Below, in pieces: positions 1 to 5,710 of a stretch of 5,710 nt of DNA. Source of the DNA: a bacterium (lineage in GTDB: Bacteria > ARS69); NCBI GenBank assembly GCA_025774865.1, contig JALGZO010000574.1:1-5710 (forward strand). The letters run 5' to 3'. Both the position numbers and the translations under genes were made by a program. The notes under the pieces were generated by a model. The model searched no databases, was not told the origin of the DNA, and saw only the letters and a program-made list of their open reading frames with translations. Numbering within the stretch: position 1 is the first letter of the stretch; each line of letters begins with the position of its first letter.

Positions 1-2964
1 CCGTTCGACGAAGTTGCCGTAGAGGTCGAGCGCACGGCTCCAGTCCTTCGCTTGGTTCGTTTCGCGCGCCCGGTGGTGGTGGTGGAGGGCGACCAGCCTA
101 TAAGCGTTCTGCGCGAACTCGATTCCCTCGCCCCGGAGCTCCGGCGAAGGATTCGCTTCGTGCCATTCCGACCCGGGGAGGAACCGGGGCGCCCCCTCGA
201 GCAGCGCCGCCCGCGCCGTGTCCGGCTGTCCGGCCCGTTCCAGCGTGCGAACGAGACGGCGAGCCGCGTCGAGGGCGTCGGGGTGGGTGGGATAGCGCTC
301 GAGCCACGTCCGGTCGGCGGCAGCCGCCTCATCGAACAGGCTGACGCTTCGCAGGAGGTGACCGAGTGAGGTGAGCGTCTTCGCCTCGTAGGCGCGGCTC
401 CCCGTGCGATCGAAGAGCGTCTCGAACGCCGAGACCCCGCCGGCCCGAGCGAGGCAGTGCACGAGGTAGTCCTCGGCCTCGCGGCGCAGGTCGGTCGTCT
501 GCGCGCCCTCCGGATTGGCCTCGTAGATGTCGAGGAGCCGGCGGAACGCGTCCGCGCCTTCGTCGAAGTCGTCGCGACTGTAGTACGCCCAGCCCGCCTT
601 GTAGAGCGCGATGGCCACGTGCTCGGGGTCGGATCCGCGGGCCGCCGCTTCGAAGTGCGTGACGCAACCCGCGAAGTCGCGCCGCAGGAAGAGATCGTCG
701 CCGATGCGAAGATGCGCCTCCTGCACGTACTCCGACGACGGGTAACGCTCCACGAGCTCGCTCAGGTGACGCAGCGCCCCCGGGTCGCCACCGTCGGACA
801 GGATCATTCCCGCGTGGAAGAGCGCCGCGTCGCGGTGGACCCAATCGGGATCATCCTCGAGGATCGCGAGATAGAGTTCGAGCGCCGGCTCGTAGTCGAC
901 GAAAGGCGCGAGCGCGGATCGTTCGTGCTCGTCGGGGAGGGCCCCTCCACCCGCGAAGCGCGCCATCTGGAGCTGGAACTCCTCGCGTGCGACGGCCATG
1001 AGAACGTCGGCAAGACGGAATCGGATCTCACTGCGGGCGGGGGCGGCGGGGTAGGTCGTGAGGAAGCTGCGGTAACGGTTCGTGGCGTCCTGGAAGCGCT
1101 CGCTCGGCGACTCAGTGGCTGCTCCCTCGCGGACTGACCGCTCGTGGGTCGTGACGGCGAGGCAATACGCGATCGCTTCGCCTTCGGTATCGAGGTTCCG
1201 TCGGGCCCCCGCGATCATCTCGCGGAGGCAATCCCGTCGCCGCTCCGTCCGCTCGAGGGTCAGCGTACGAATCCGTGCGTCCGCTTCCTTCACGCGAGCT
1301 TGCAACGTCTCGAGTCGCAGCGGATCGAACCCGCCGGCCCGGGTGGAGTCGATCGAGGCGAGAAGCGCCACGGCCCGATCGTGGAGCCGCCCGGCCGTCG
1401 CGGCGAGCGCGACGGCGCCGTCGGTGGCACGCGGGTGCCAGATCTCGTCGTGCGATCGGTTCACGACCGGCGGCGTGCGCTCGGCGAAGGTGTCGATCCA
1501 TCCCGACAGCATCGTGACGAGAACCTCTTCTTCCCGGAGCAGCTCGGCCGGGAGCGGGGATCCATCGAAGACGAGCGCGTCGTTCGTGCCGTGCGGTCCT
1601 TCGACTCGATAGTGAAGAAGAGATTCCACGAGAACGCCGTTCCGCTCGGCGCGGCGAGCGAGCTCCGCCGTGCGCAGTGCGACTCGCCGCAGGGACTCGC
1701 GACGCACCCGATCGATGGCGGCGGCGATGTCGTCGCTGCGCGCAAGAATGGAGTCGCTGCGCGCGAGGATAGCGCGGACCACGTGAGCCTCGACTTCCGT
1801 CTGCCGGAGCCCCATCTCGAAGTACGCGGCCCTGCGGGCGATCGCCGCCCGCTCGGCGGCGAGTTGCCGCGAGCAGAGGTCTTGCTCCCGCCGCGCGGCT
1901 CCGAGCACGGTGTCGATCCACTCGACGTTGCGCACGCGGTCGGGATCGGGGGCGGGCAAGGAGGCCGGGAGCCGGACCGTCGCGATCTGCAGCTTCAGCT
2001 CGGGGGGCTCGGACCCCTTCGGTTGCCGGCGGAGGTCAAGGGTGTGTTCGGTGAACTCGTCGAGGGCGGTTTCGATCGGCCGCCGGTCCAGGAGGAGAGC
2101 GCCGCGGCCGGCGTCCGCGACCCAGCGGCGCCAGAGCCGGTTCACGGTGTCTTCGTCGAGTGTCGACTCGAGTCGGGAGAGCTCGGAGCCCTCCGCACGC
2201 CAGTCGCTCTCGAGCTCCAGGAATACGGTGTACGCGTCATCGAATCGCGACTCCTCGAGGGCGAGCAATCCGAGGGCTCGCCCCACGTCGCGGCGCTGCT
2301 CGTAGTCGGATTCCTCATGGAGAGACTCGAGAGTCGTTCGACCTTCCTGCGCGCGCCGGCGCTCGACGAGCGAAAGACCGTGGACGTGGCGCGCCCTCGG
2401 GCCGTAGGCGGAGGTGCTCGGCACCTCGGAGAGGATGCTTTCGGCGCTCTGGCCGTCGGCGATGAGCTCGCCGGCTTGCTGGAGACGATCGGCGATTTCG
2501 ATTTCCGACCGCACCGTGTCGAGCGCGCTCCGGGTCCTCGCGGTCCCGTCGTCGTGCTCGGCCGAGTCGATCCAAGCGAGCATCTCGAGCCATTGACCGA
2601 ACTCCGTCTCGCGCCCCCGGACTCGTTTCGCTTCCTGAAGAAACGCGTCGCGGTCGCCGAGCGTGCGAAGTCCGGCTGCGAGCAGGAAGTCCGCCCGACC
2701 GGTCGCGTCGTCGGTCCGGTCGCGCCAGCGAAGCGCCTCCACGGCACCGGCGACGTCGCCGTTCCGCCAGCGTCCCACGGCGATTCCGAGGCAGAGACGG
2801 TTCCAGTCGTCGCCCGGCTCGCCCGCAACGGGGACCGCCACGGTCCGCGGTTCAGCGGCCGGGTCGGCTCCTGCGCGCACTGCGCCCGGCGCGCCCATCA
2901 GGACGCCTACGATTGCGAGACCGGCGCCGAGGCGCCTCCCGATTTCTCCCTGCGTCTCTGGCAA
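1..2964 (-). CDS. Large exported TPR / coiled-coil scaffold protein, C-terminus beyond left edge
   Basis: I translated this frame line by line: 988 codons without a stop, running off the left edge. The TTG start at 2964 gives a signal peptide (MPETQGEIGRR, a hydrophobic LGAGLAIVGVLMGAPGA, then VRA at 29-31). The in-frame TGA at 2973-2971 excludes a longer form. Residues about 50-280 are paired helices with TPR-like units, for example ALGLLALEESRFDDAYTVF near 230. Residues about 350-450 are a charged, Ala-rich coiled coil, with another helical stretch at about 530-610. Residues about 629-988 hold recognisable TPRs with 'F/L-x-x-x-Y-P' ends: YRSFLTTYP, LVERYPSSEYVQEAHLRIGD, ALYKAGWAYYSRDDFDEGAD, WLERYPTHPDALDAARRL, and a further unit starting at the edge (DWSRALDLYGNFVER). 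TPR arrays bind partner proteins, and an exported one would work in the periplasm or at the outer membrane. It is the last visible gene and likely the scaffold of the set. The family is not identified. Confidence 0.9.
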   Translation of the reverse strand, partial: MPETQGEIGRRLGAGLAIVGVLMGAPGAVRAGADPAAEPRTVAVPVAGEPGDDWNRLCLGIAVGRWRNGDVAGAVEALRWRDRTDDATGRADFLLAAGLRTLGDRDAFLQEAKRVRGRETEFGQWLEMLAWIDSAEHDDGTARTRSALDTVRSEIEIADRLQQAGELIADGQSAESILSEVPSTSAYGPRARHVHGLSLVERRRAQEGRTTLESLHEESDYEQRRDVGRALGLLALEESRFDDAYTVFLELESDWRAEGSELSRLESTLDEDTVNRLWRRWVADAGRGALLLDRRPIETALDEFTEHTLDLRRQPKGSEPPELKLQIATVRLPASLPAPDPDRVRNVEWIDTVLGAARREQDLCSRQLAAERAAIARRAAYFEMGLRQTEVEAHVVRAILARSDSILARSDDIAAAIDRVRRESLRRVALRTAELARRAERNGVLVESLLHYRVEGPHGTNDALVFDGSPLPAELLREEEVLVTMLSGWIDTFAERTPPVVNRSHDEIWHPRATDGAVALAATAGRLHDRAVALLASIDSTRAGGFDPLRLETLQARVKEADARIRTLTLERTERRRDCLREMIAGARRNLDTEGEAIAYCLAVTTHERSVREGAATESPSERFQDATNRYRSFLTTYPAAPARSEIRFRLADVLMAVAREEFQLQMARFAGGGALPDEHERSALAPFVDYEPALELYLAILEDDPDWVHRDAALFHAGMILSDGGDPGALRHLSELVERYPSSEYVQEAHLRIGDDLFLRRDFAGCVTHFEAAARGSDPEHVAIALYKAGWAYYSRDDFDEGADAFRRLLDIYEANPEGAQTTDLRREAEDYLVHCLARAGGVSAFETLFDRTGSRAYEAKTLTSLGHLLRSVSLFDEAAAADRTWLERYPTHPDALDAARRLVRTLERAGQPDTARAALLEGAPRFLPGSEWHEANPSPELRGEGIEFAQNAYRLVALHHHHRARETNQAKDWSRALDLYGNFVER
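1729..1770 (-). repeat. Two tandem 21-base units coding for a heptad repeat
   Basis: Within the coiled coil of the large TPR protein, residues 399-405 (ILARSDS) and 406-412 (ILARSDD) are consecutive seven-residue units that differ in one residue. The DNA units at 1770-1750 and 1749-1729 differ at a few, mostly synonymous, positions. The next residue is again Ile, keeping the heptad phase. This looks like an old in-frame duplication kept because it fits a coiled coil. Confidence 0.6.
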
Positions 2965-2969
2965 ACTGA

Positions 2970-2977
2970 ATCACCTC
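2970..2977 (-). promoter_or_regulatory. Strong Shine-Dalgarno site that supports a TTG start for the TPR gene
   Basis: The minus strand reads GAGGTGAT at 2977-2970, eight consecutive bases complementary to the 16S rRNA tail, five bases before the TTG at 2964. It contains the TGA stop (2973-2971) of the coiled-coil gene. No ATG or GTG lies nearby in frame ahead of the signal peptide, so this site is the main reason for choosing the TTG. Confidence 0.75.
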
Positions 2978-3759
2978 GTCCAGATTCGTGCCGCGAGGCT
3001 CCGTTCGGGGCGTTCCGGATCCACCGCTTCCAGGTCGAGTTCCAGGAACGTCAGCCGATCGCGCTGCGGCTCCACCACGATTTCGTACGGGAGGCCCGGA
3101 GCCCAGCCCTCTCCTTCGAACGAGAACGCGAGCCGCTGCCGCCGGGGCTCCACGAGCTCGTGGAGGAGCTCGGCGGTGCCGCCGCTCGCGAGCGACTCTC
3201 GCTCCGTGGCCGACAGCCGGACGCGCGAGCTGTCGCCCTCGTCCGTCTGCATGATCACGGTCCTCGGCGACCCCTTCCGGGGAACACCCGTGACGAGAAC
3301 GATCAGCGTCGTCCTCTGCTCCCCGACGAAGTCCTCCGCGAGCTGCGAAAGACGACCGGCCTGCTCGTCGAGCAAGCGTTCCATGCGATCCATCTCGCGT
3401 TCGAGCTCCGCGAGGTCCTGAACGCTCTGGAGAAGCTCGCGCCGACGCGTGCGCTCGTCGCCGGCGTACGCGCTGTCCTGCGCTGCGTGGATCTCGTCGA
3501 GGAGCTCTTGAAACCTGAGAAGCCGGGGATCGATCCCCTCGGCGTCGGCCTCTCGCAACGCCTCGCGCATTCGGAGATCGTCGAGACGCGTCCGGAAGAA
3601 GGTGCGGTTCTCCTTGAGAAAACGGAGGGTGGGGTGCTTTGCCTTCTTCGGCTTGACGCGCTGCACCTCGACCACGGTCTCCGTGTCTGCGCTACCGACG
3701 GTCGCGGCGGAAACGGTGACCAGAAGAGCCGCTCCGAACGCCATGATCAGCCGCGCCAT
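2971..3759 (-). CDS. Exported coiled-coil protein of unknown function
   Basis: The product is 262 residues and ends at TGA. I do not recognise the family. Residues 1-24 are a clear signal peptide: MARL, a hydrophobic run IMAFGAALLVTVSAATV, then GSA before DTE. A short basic segment follows (RVKPKKAKHP at 34-43). Residues about 45-145 are almost wholly helical and highly charged. They include LKENRTFFRTRLDDLRMREA and a strong heptad pattern near 105-145 (LLQSVQDLAELEREMDRMER, then LLDEQAGRLSQLAEDF), which predicts a coiled coil and probably oligomers. Residues about 150-262 look like a beta-rich domain: TTLIVLVTGVP, RTVIMQTDEG, VRLSATE, RLAFSFEGEGW, YEIVVEP and LTFLELDLEAVDP. The layout is export signal, basic linker, coiled-coil stalk, globular beta domain. 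It starts inside the end of the PepSY-like gene and ends six bases before the TPR gene, so it is probably a periplasmic partner of that protein. Confidence 0.82.
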   Translation of the reverse strand: MARLIMAFGAALLVTVSAATVGSADTETVVEVQRVKPKKAKHPTLRFLKENRTFFRTRLDDLRMREALREADAEGIDPRLLRFQELLDEIHAAQDSAYAGDERTRRRELLQSVQDLAELEREMDRMERLLDEQAGRLSQLAEDFVGEQRTTLIVLVTGVPRKGSPRTVIMQTDEGDSSRVRLSATERESLASGGTAELLHELVEPRRQRLAFSFEGEGWAPGLPYEIVVEPQRDRLTFLELDLEAVDPERPERSLAARIWTR

Positions 3760-4313
3760 CGTCGCACCACCTTTCCGGACTCGGCGTCGACGATCACCCA
3801 GAGCCCGGGAACCGTCGGTGAGCCATAGACGAAGGCCCACGTGGCCGCGTCGGGGTCGCTCGGATGAAAGAGCCCGCGCACGAGAAACATCGATCGGAGC
3901 GTTCCGCCGTTCTCTTTGCGGAACTGTGCGCCGTCGCTCTGCTCCGCCGCGTCGAGTGCCGCCGCGCTGTCGATCCAGGTCGCGGGCAGGGGAGGGGCGT
4001 CGAACGCGAACTCGAGATCCTCCGCGTGGATGATTTCGTCGTCCCGGATCGAGTACGCGCGGCAGGCGTCCTCGCTCGGCGAGTAGAACAGGTAGCCCCA
4101 GGTCCCTGAGCTGCCGCCGAGCGTGAGACCCTCGTCGTTCTCGACGTAGATCAGCCGCGCGTCGGCGGCCCAGATCTCGGCGGCCGCGCGCGCCAGGTCC
4201 TCGCCGGAGCGCGCCGTGACGGGTGGGGCGTCGCCGGGTCGCGCCGGGCCGGGAGCGCCGACGAGAAGCGCACCCGCGAGCGCGATGGGCGTACATCGAA
4301 TCTCGAACGACAT
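3747..4313 (-). CDS. Small exported protein with two PepSY-like halves
   Basis: The product is 188 residues. Residues 1 to about 28 look like a signal peptide (MSFEIR, a hydrophobic run IALAGALLVGA, then a Pro/Ala/Gly-rich end), with cleavage probably around 24-29. The mature part seems to contain two related halves. Each has an Ala-rich helix (DLARAAAEIWAADA at 39-52; WIDSAAALDAAEQ at 113-125) and then a strand with a Trp-x-x-x-Tyr pattern (TWGYLFYS at 71-78; TWAFVYGS at 158-165). Each closes with a further strand, the second being LWVIVDAESGKVVRRW at 171-186. A 'Trp-aromatic strand, then V-x-D-A-x-x-G-x-V' ending is characteristic of PepSY and PepSY-like domains, which occur in periplasmic and secreted proteins, sometimes as inhibitors or binding modules. 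The assignment rests on pattern only and is tentative. Its last bases overlap the next gene by 13, so the two are probably coupled. The upstream frame extension is Arg-rich noise and is excluded by the ribosome site. Confidence 0.78.
   Translation of the reverse strand: MSFEIRCTPIALAGALLVGAPGPARPGDAPPVTARSGEDLARAAAEIWAADARLIYVENDEGLTLGGSSGTWGYLFYSPSEDACRAYSIRDDEIIHAEDLEFAFDAPPLPATWIDSAAALDAAEQSDGAQFRKENGGTLRSMFLVRGLFHPSDPDAATWAFVYGSPTVPGLWVIVDAESGKVVRRWRG
3765..3773 (-). promoter_or_regulatory. Extended Shine-Dalgarno site inside the PepSY-like gene
   Basis: The minus strand reads AAGGTGGTG at 3773-3765, one mismatch from the extended consensus AAGGAGGTG, and sits five bases before the ATG at 3759. 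It lies within the last codons of the preceding gene. It supports 3759 rather than the in-frame ATG at 3744 as the start of the coiled-coil gene, since the later ATG has no comparable site. Confidence 0.65.
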
Positions 4314-4319
4314 GACGGA

Positions 4320-4326
4320 TCCTCTC
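4320..4326 (-). promoter_or_regulatory. Shine-Dalgarno site of the PepSY-like gene
   Basis: The minus strand reads GAGAGGA at 4326-4320, six bases before the ATG at 4313. It lies within the 17-base gap after the TAG of the SH3-barrel gene. It fixes the start at 4313, even though the frame stays open far upstream through the preceding gene. Confidence 0.7.
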
Positions 4327-4330
4327 GCTC

Positions 4331-5176
4331 CTAGAGCAGGAACGTGGTGCCCAGAGTGAACATGAAGTTGGTGTTCGAACGTCGCGCGTTCTCGGAACCG
4401 GAGTCGAAGTGATAGGTGCGGAACTCCCAACGCAGCGCCGTGCGCTTCTTCACGAAGAAGTGAATGCCGCCGCCGTAGTTGAGGCTCGGCTCGGTCGTGC
4501 CGCGCAGGATGCTCGAGCCGACGCCGACCGTTCCGTACGGCACCAACTGTCGGCCGGGGAGCGCCTTCACGTTGACGTTCATCTCGTAGAACAACATGTG
4601 GAAGTCTTCCGCTTCGAGGCTGAGCCCGAAGAGGGACTCGACGATCTCCGCCGGACGCCGGACGTGGGTCCAGGACACGCCGCCTTCCACCTCGACGAAG
4701 TCGAAGACGTAGTAGCCGAGGCGACCACCGGCCGCGAAGGAGTTCGACTTGTGGTCGAAGGAGTACCCGCCCGCGTACGCCGTGACGGTGAAGCTGCCGA
4801 TCCGCGAGAACAGGCGCGGGTTGGGCCGGAACTCGAGATCCGACATGTCGTCGTACTCGCGGCAGAGGGACTCGTGAACCCAGCCGGTTTCGGTCTCCGA
4901 GAGCCGGACGTTGTACCAGCCGTCCTTCTTCGCGAGGACGAGGAACTCCGATCCCTTCGGGACGAGGGCCTGGACCGCGTACCGCTCGCCCGGGCCGAGC
5001 CGGACGATGTTCTGATCTTCGCGGTCGAGGCGGACGTGCCTCTCCGTGACGGTCCACCCTTCGTTGGATTCGAACGAGGGCGGGTCGGCGGCGGCCGCGT
5101 CGGTGGCGGAGATTCCGGCGAGGATGGCGACCGCCGTCGTCCAGCACGCGAGTCTCGAGCTCCATCTTCTGTTCAT
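4331..5176 (-). CDS. Exported SH3 domain plus outer-membrane beta-barrel fusion protein
   Basis: The product is 281 residues, ending at TAG. Residues 1-30 form a signal peptide: MNRR, a hydrophobic stretch around 9-24, then small residues ending ATDAAAA. Residues about 41-105 look like a bacterial SH3 (SH3b) domain: VRLGPGERYAV near 58, a KGSEFLVLAKKDGWYNVRL core at 74-92, and the hallmark GWV at 98-100 closing with HESL. Residues about 118-281 form a beta-barrel: FTVTAYAGGYSF, a GRLGYYVFDFVEVEGGVSW stretch, MNVNVKALPG, YGTVGVGSSIL, LNYGGGIHFFVKKRTALRWEFRTYHF, and a final FMFTLGTTFLL strand. The barrel resembles the small barrels found in many paralogous copies in Myxococcota and other deltaproteobacteria. 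SH3b domains often bind peptidoglycan or wall proteins, so the protein may link outer membrane and wall; that role is inferred. It follows the preceding barrel gene by 10 bases, which suggests the two are made together. Confidence 0.85.
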   Translation of the reverse strand: MNRRWSSRLACWTTAVAILAGISATDAAAADPPSFESNEGWTVTERHVRLDREDQNIVRLGPGERYAVQALVPKGSEFLVLAKKDGWYNVRLSETETGWVHESLCREYDDMSDLEFRPNPRLFSRIGSFTVTAYAGGYSFDHKSNSFAAGGRLGYYVFDFVEVEGGVSWTHVRRPAEIVESLFGLSLEAEDFHMLFYEMNVNVKALPGRQLVPYGTVGVGSSILRGTTEPSLNYGGGIHFFVKKRTALRWEFRTYHFDSGSENARRSNTNFMFTLGTTFLL

Positions 5177-5182
5177 GACCAA

Positions 5183-5188
5183 TTCCTC
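5183..5188 (-). promoter_or_regulatory. Shine-Dalgarno site of the SH3-barrel gene
   Basis: The minus strand reads GAGGAA at 5188-5183, six bases before the ATG at 5176, and overlaps the TGA stop of the preceding gene (5189-5187). This favours the ATG at 5176 over the in-frame TTG at 5182, which would sit inside or right after the site. The overlap also suggests that translation of the two barrel genes is coupled. Confidence 0.7.
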
Positions 5189-5710
5189 AGAGTTGAAAGA
5201 CCCGGTGCGAGAGTTGCGCTCGGACCATCCAGTTTCCGAACGTGTCGCGGCCCGTCACGATCTCGGTGCCCGCGCGATGAGCCGTGTCGAGCTGAAACCA
5301 GGAACGCTCGATTCCGAGCGCGAGGTCGAATCCACCGAACAGTTGTCGCTGCGCGGTCATCCCGACGCCACCGATCCACTCGGTCACGGGGTCGAAGCGG
5401 ACCTCGATCGGATCTCCGGCTCCGAGTGGCGGCAGGGTCACGCGATCGGGAGACCACCCGAGGTGGAGCGTCCCGACGCTCGCGGACGCGAGGAAATGGA
5501 CCCCGGCGAGGTTGGCGACACGGAACTTGCCGACGGCCTCCGTGCCGGTGAGCTTCACGTCGGAAGCGGAACTCTCCCCGGGGATCCCCGTGGACTGCGT
5601 GGTTCGAGTGCGCCAAACGCGGACACCAAAGCCGGCGCGGTCGGCGGCGAGCCGGGCGTCGAGCCCCCACACTGGCGCCGGTGTCGAATCCCAGCGGTAG
5701 TCGGCGAGGG
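5187..5710 (-). CDS. Probable outer-membrane beta-barrel protein, C-terminal part (start beyond right edge)
   Basis: The frame is open from the right edge to a TGA at 5189-5187 and gives 173 residues. A GTG at 5672 could be read as a start, but nothing purine-rich precedes it and the frame continues upstream without a stop (LADYRWDSTPAP...), so I treat the gene as 5'-truncated by the window. The protein is a run of alternating polar and hydrophobic residues rich in Gly, Thr and aromatics, with short turns between likely strands: FGVRVWRTRT, VGKFRVANLAGVHFLASASV, LHLGWSP, EWIGGVGMTAQRQLFGG, FDLALGIERSWFQL and the final WMVRAQLSHRVFQL. This pattern is typical of transmembrane beta-strands of outer-membrane barrels, and the last strand could serve as the BAM recognition strand, although it ends in Leu rather than Phe. 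No specific family is recognised. It is the first visible gene of the operon and ends 10 bases before the next barrel gene. Its N-terminus and any extra domain are unseen. Confidence 0.72.
   Translation of the reverse strand, partial: LADYRWDSTPAPVWGLDARLAADRAGFGVRVWRTRTTQSTGIPGESSASDVKLTGTEAVGKFRVANLAGVHFLASASVGTLHLGWSPDRVTLPPLGAGDPIEVRFDPVTEWIGGVGMTAQRQLFGGFDLALGIERSWFQLDTAHRAGTEIVTGRDTFGNWMVRAQLSHRVFQL

Noticed and set aside
73-84. A GTG trinucleotide run that codes four His in the TPR protein
   Set aside because: Only four units, inside a coding helix, and with no further metal-binding pattern nearby.
457-1137. A plus-strand open frame of 226 codons, and smaller plus frames near 52-369 and 1082-1612
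   Set aside because: They are antisense to the continuous TPR frame, have no convincing ribosome site, and give low-complexity Val/Arg/Ser-rich products.
1489-1920. Identical 12-base runs at 1489-1500 and 1909-1920, both coding WIDT in the TPR protein
   Set aside because: They are short, 420 bases apart, and their flanks do not align. Chance or weak local similarity is enough to explain them.
1112-2828. Minus-strand frames at 1112-1921 and 2142-2828
   Set aside because: They overlap the TPR gene in another frame and give Arg/Ser/Pro-rich products typical of shifted reading in high-GC DNA.
1144-3828. A plus-strand open frame of 894 codons
   Set aside because: It is exactly in register, codon against codon, with the TPR and coiled-coil genes, so a stop needs TTA, CTA or TCA in those genes. 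Such codons are rare at high GC. Its product is His/Arg/Glu-rich with no domain or export signal, while the minus frame gives signal peptides and TPRs.
3760-4296. Upstream extension of the coiled-coil gene to 4296
   Set aside because: It reads the PepSY-like gene out of frame and would bury the clear signal peptide that starts at 3759.
4314-5165. Upstream extension of the PepSY-like gene to 5165
   Set aside because: The extension is Arg-rich out-of-frame reading of the SH3-barrel gene. The ATG at 4313 has a good ribosome site and starts a signal peptide.
4409-5551. A plus-strand open frame of 380 codons
   Set aside because: It lies in codon register opposite the SH3-barrel gene and has the same compositional cause. 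The minus frame gives a signal peptide, SH3 domain and barrel.

Overview
The window is GC-rich bacterial DNA in which every supportable gene lies on the minus strand. Read from high to low coordinates, five genes are packed head to tail with gaps of 10, 17, -13 and 6 bases. They look like the interior of one operon that is cut at both ends of the window. No room is left for a promoter or terminator, and I see no RNA gene, mobile element or CRISPR array. All four visible starts have strong Shine-Dalgarno sequences, and all four of those proteins begin with export signals.

Order of transcription: (1) 5710-5187, the C-terminal 173 residues of a probable outer-membrane beta-barrel whose start lies beyond the right edge; (2) 5176-4331, a signal peptide followed by a bacterial SH3 domain and an outer-membrane beta-barrel; (3) 4313-3747, a small exported protein with two halves that look PepSY-like; (4) 3759-2971, an exported coiled-coil protein of no family I recognise; (5) 2964-1, a very large exported TPR/coiled-coil protein that starts at TTG and runs off the left edge after 988 codons. 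The last gene fills the left half of the window. It is easily missed because it has no stop codon here and because long antisense frames lie opposite it.

The organism must be diderm (signal peptides plus outer-membrane barrels). The GC-rich composition, the barrel style and the giant TPR protein suggest Myxococcota or another high-GC lineage such as Eisenbacteria, Krumholzibacteriota or Gemmatimonadota. I cannot decide between them from this window.

My reading, which is inference, is that the cassette builds a cell-envelope assembly. Two barrels would sit in the outer membrane, one carrying a periplasmic SH3 domain that may touch peptidoglycan. Two small periplasmic proteins and a long TPR scaffold would complete it. 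Its style recalls the barrel-plus-TPR gene sets of myxobacterial gliding and envelope machines (Glt/Agl), but no hallmark motor gene (TolQ/ExbB-like or ExbD-like) lies inside the window, so the function stays open.
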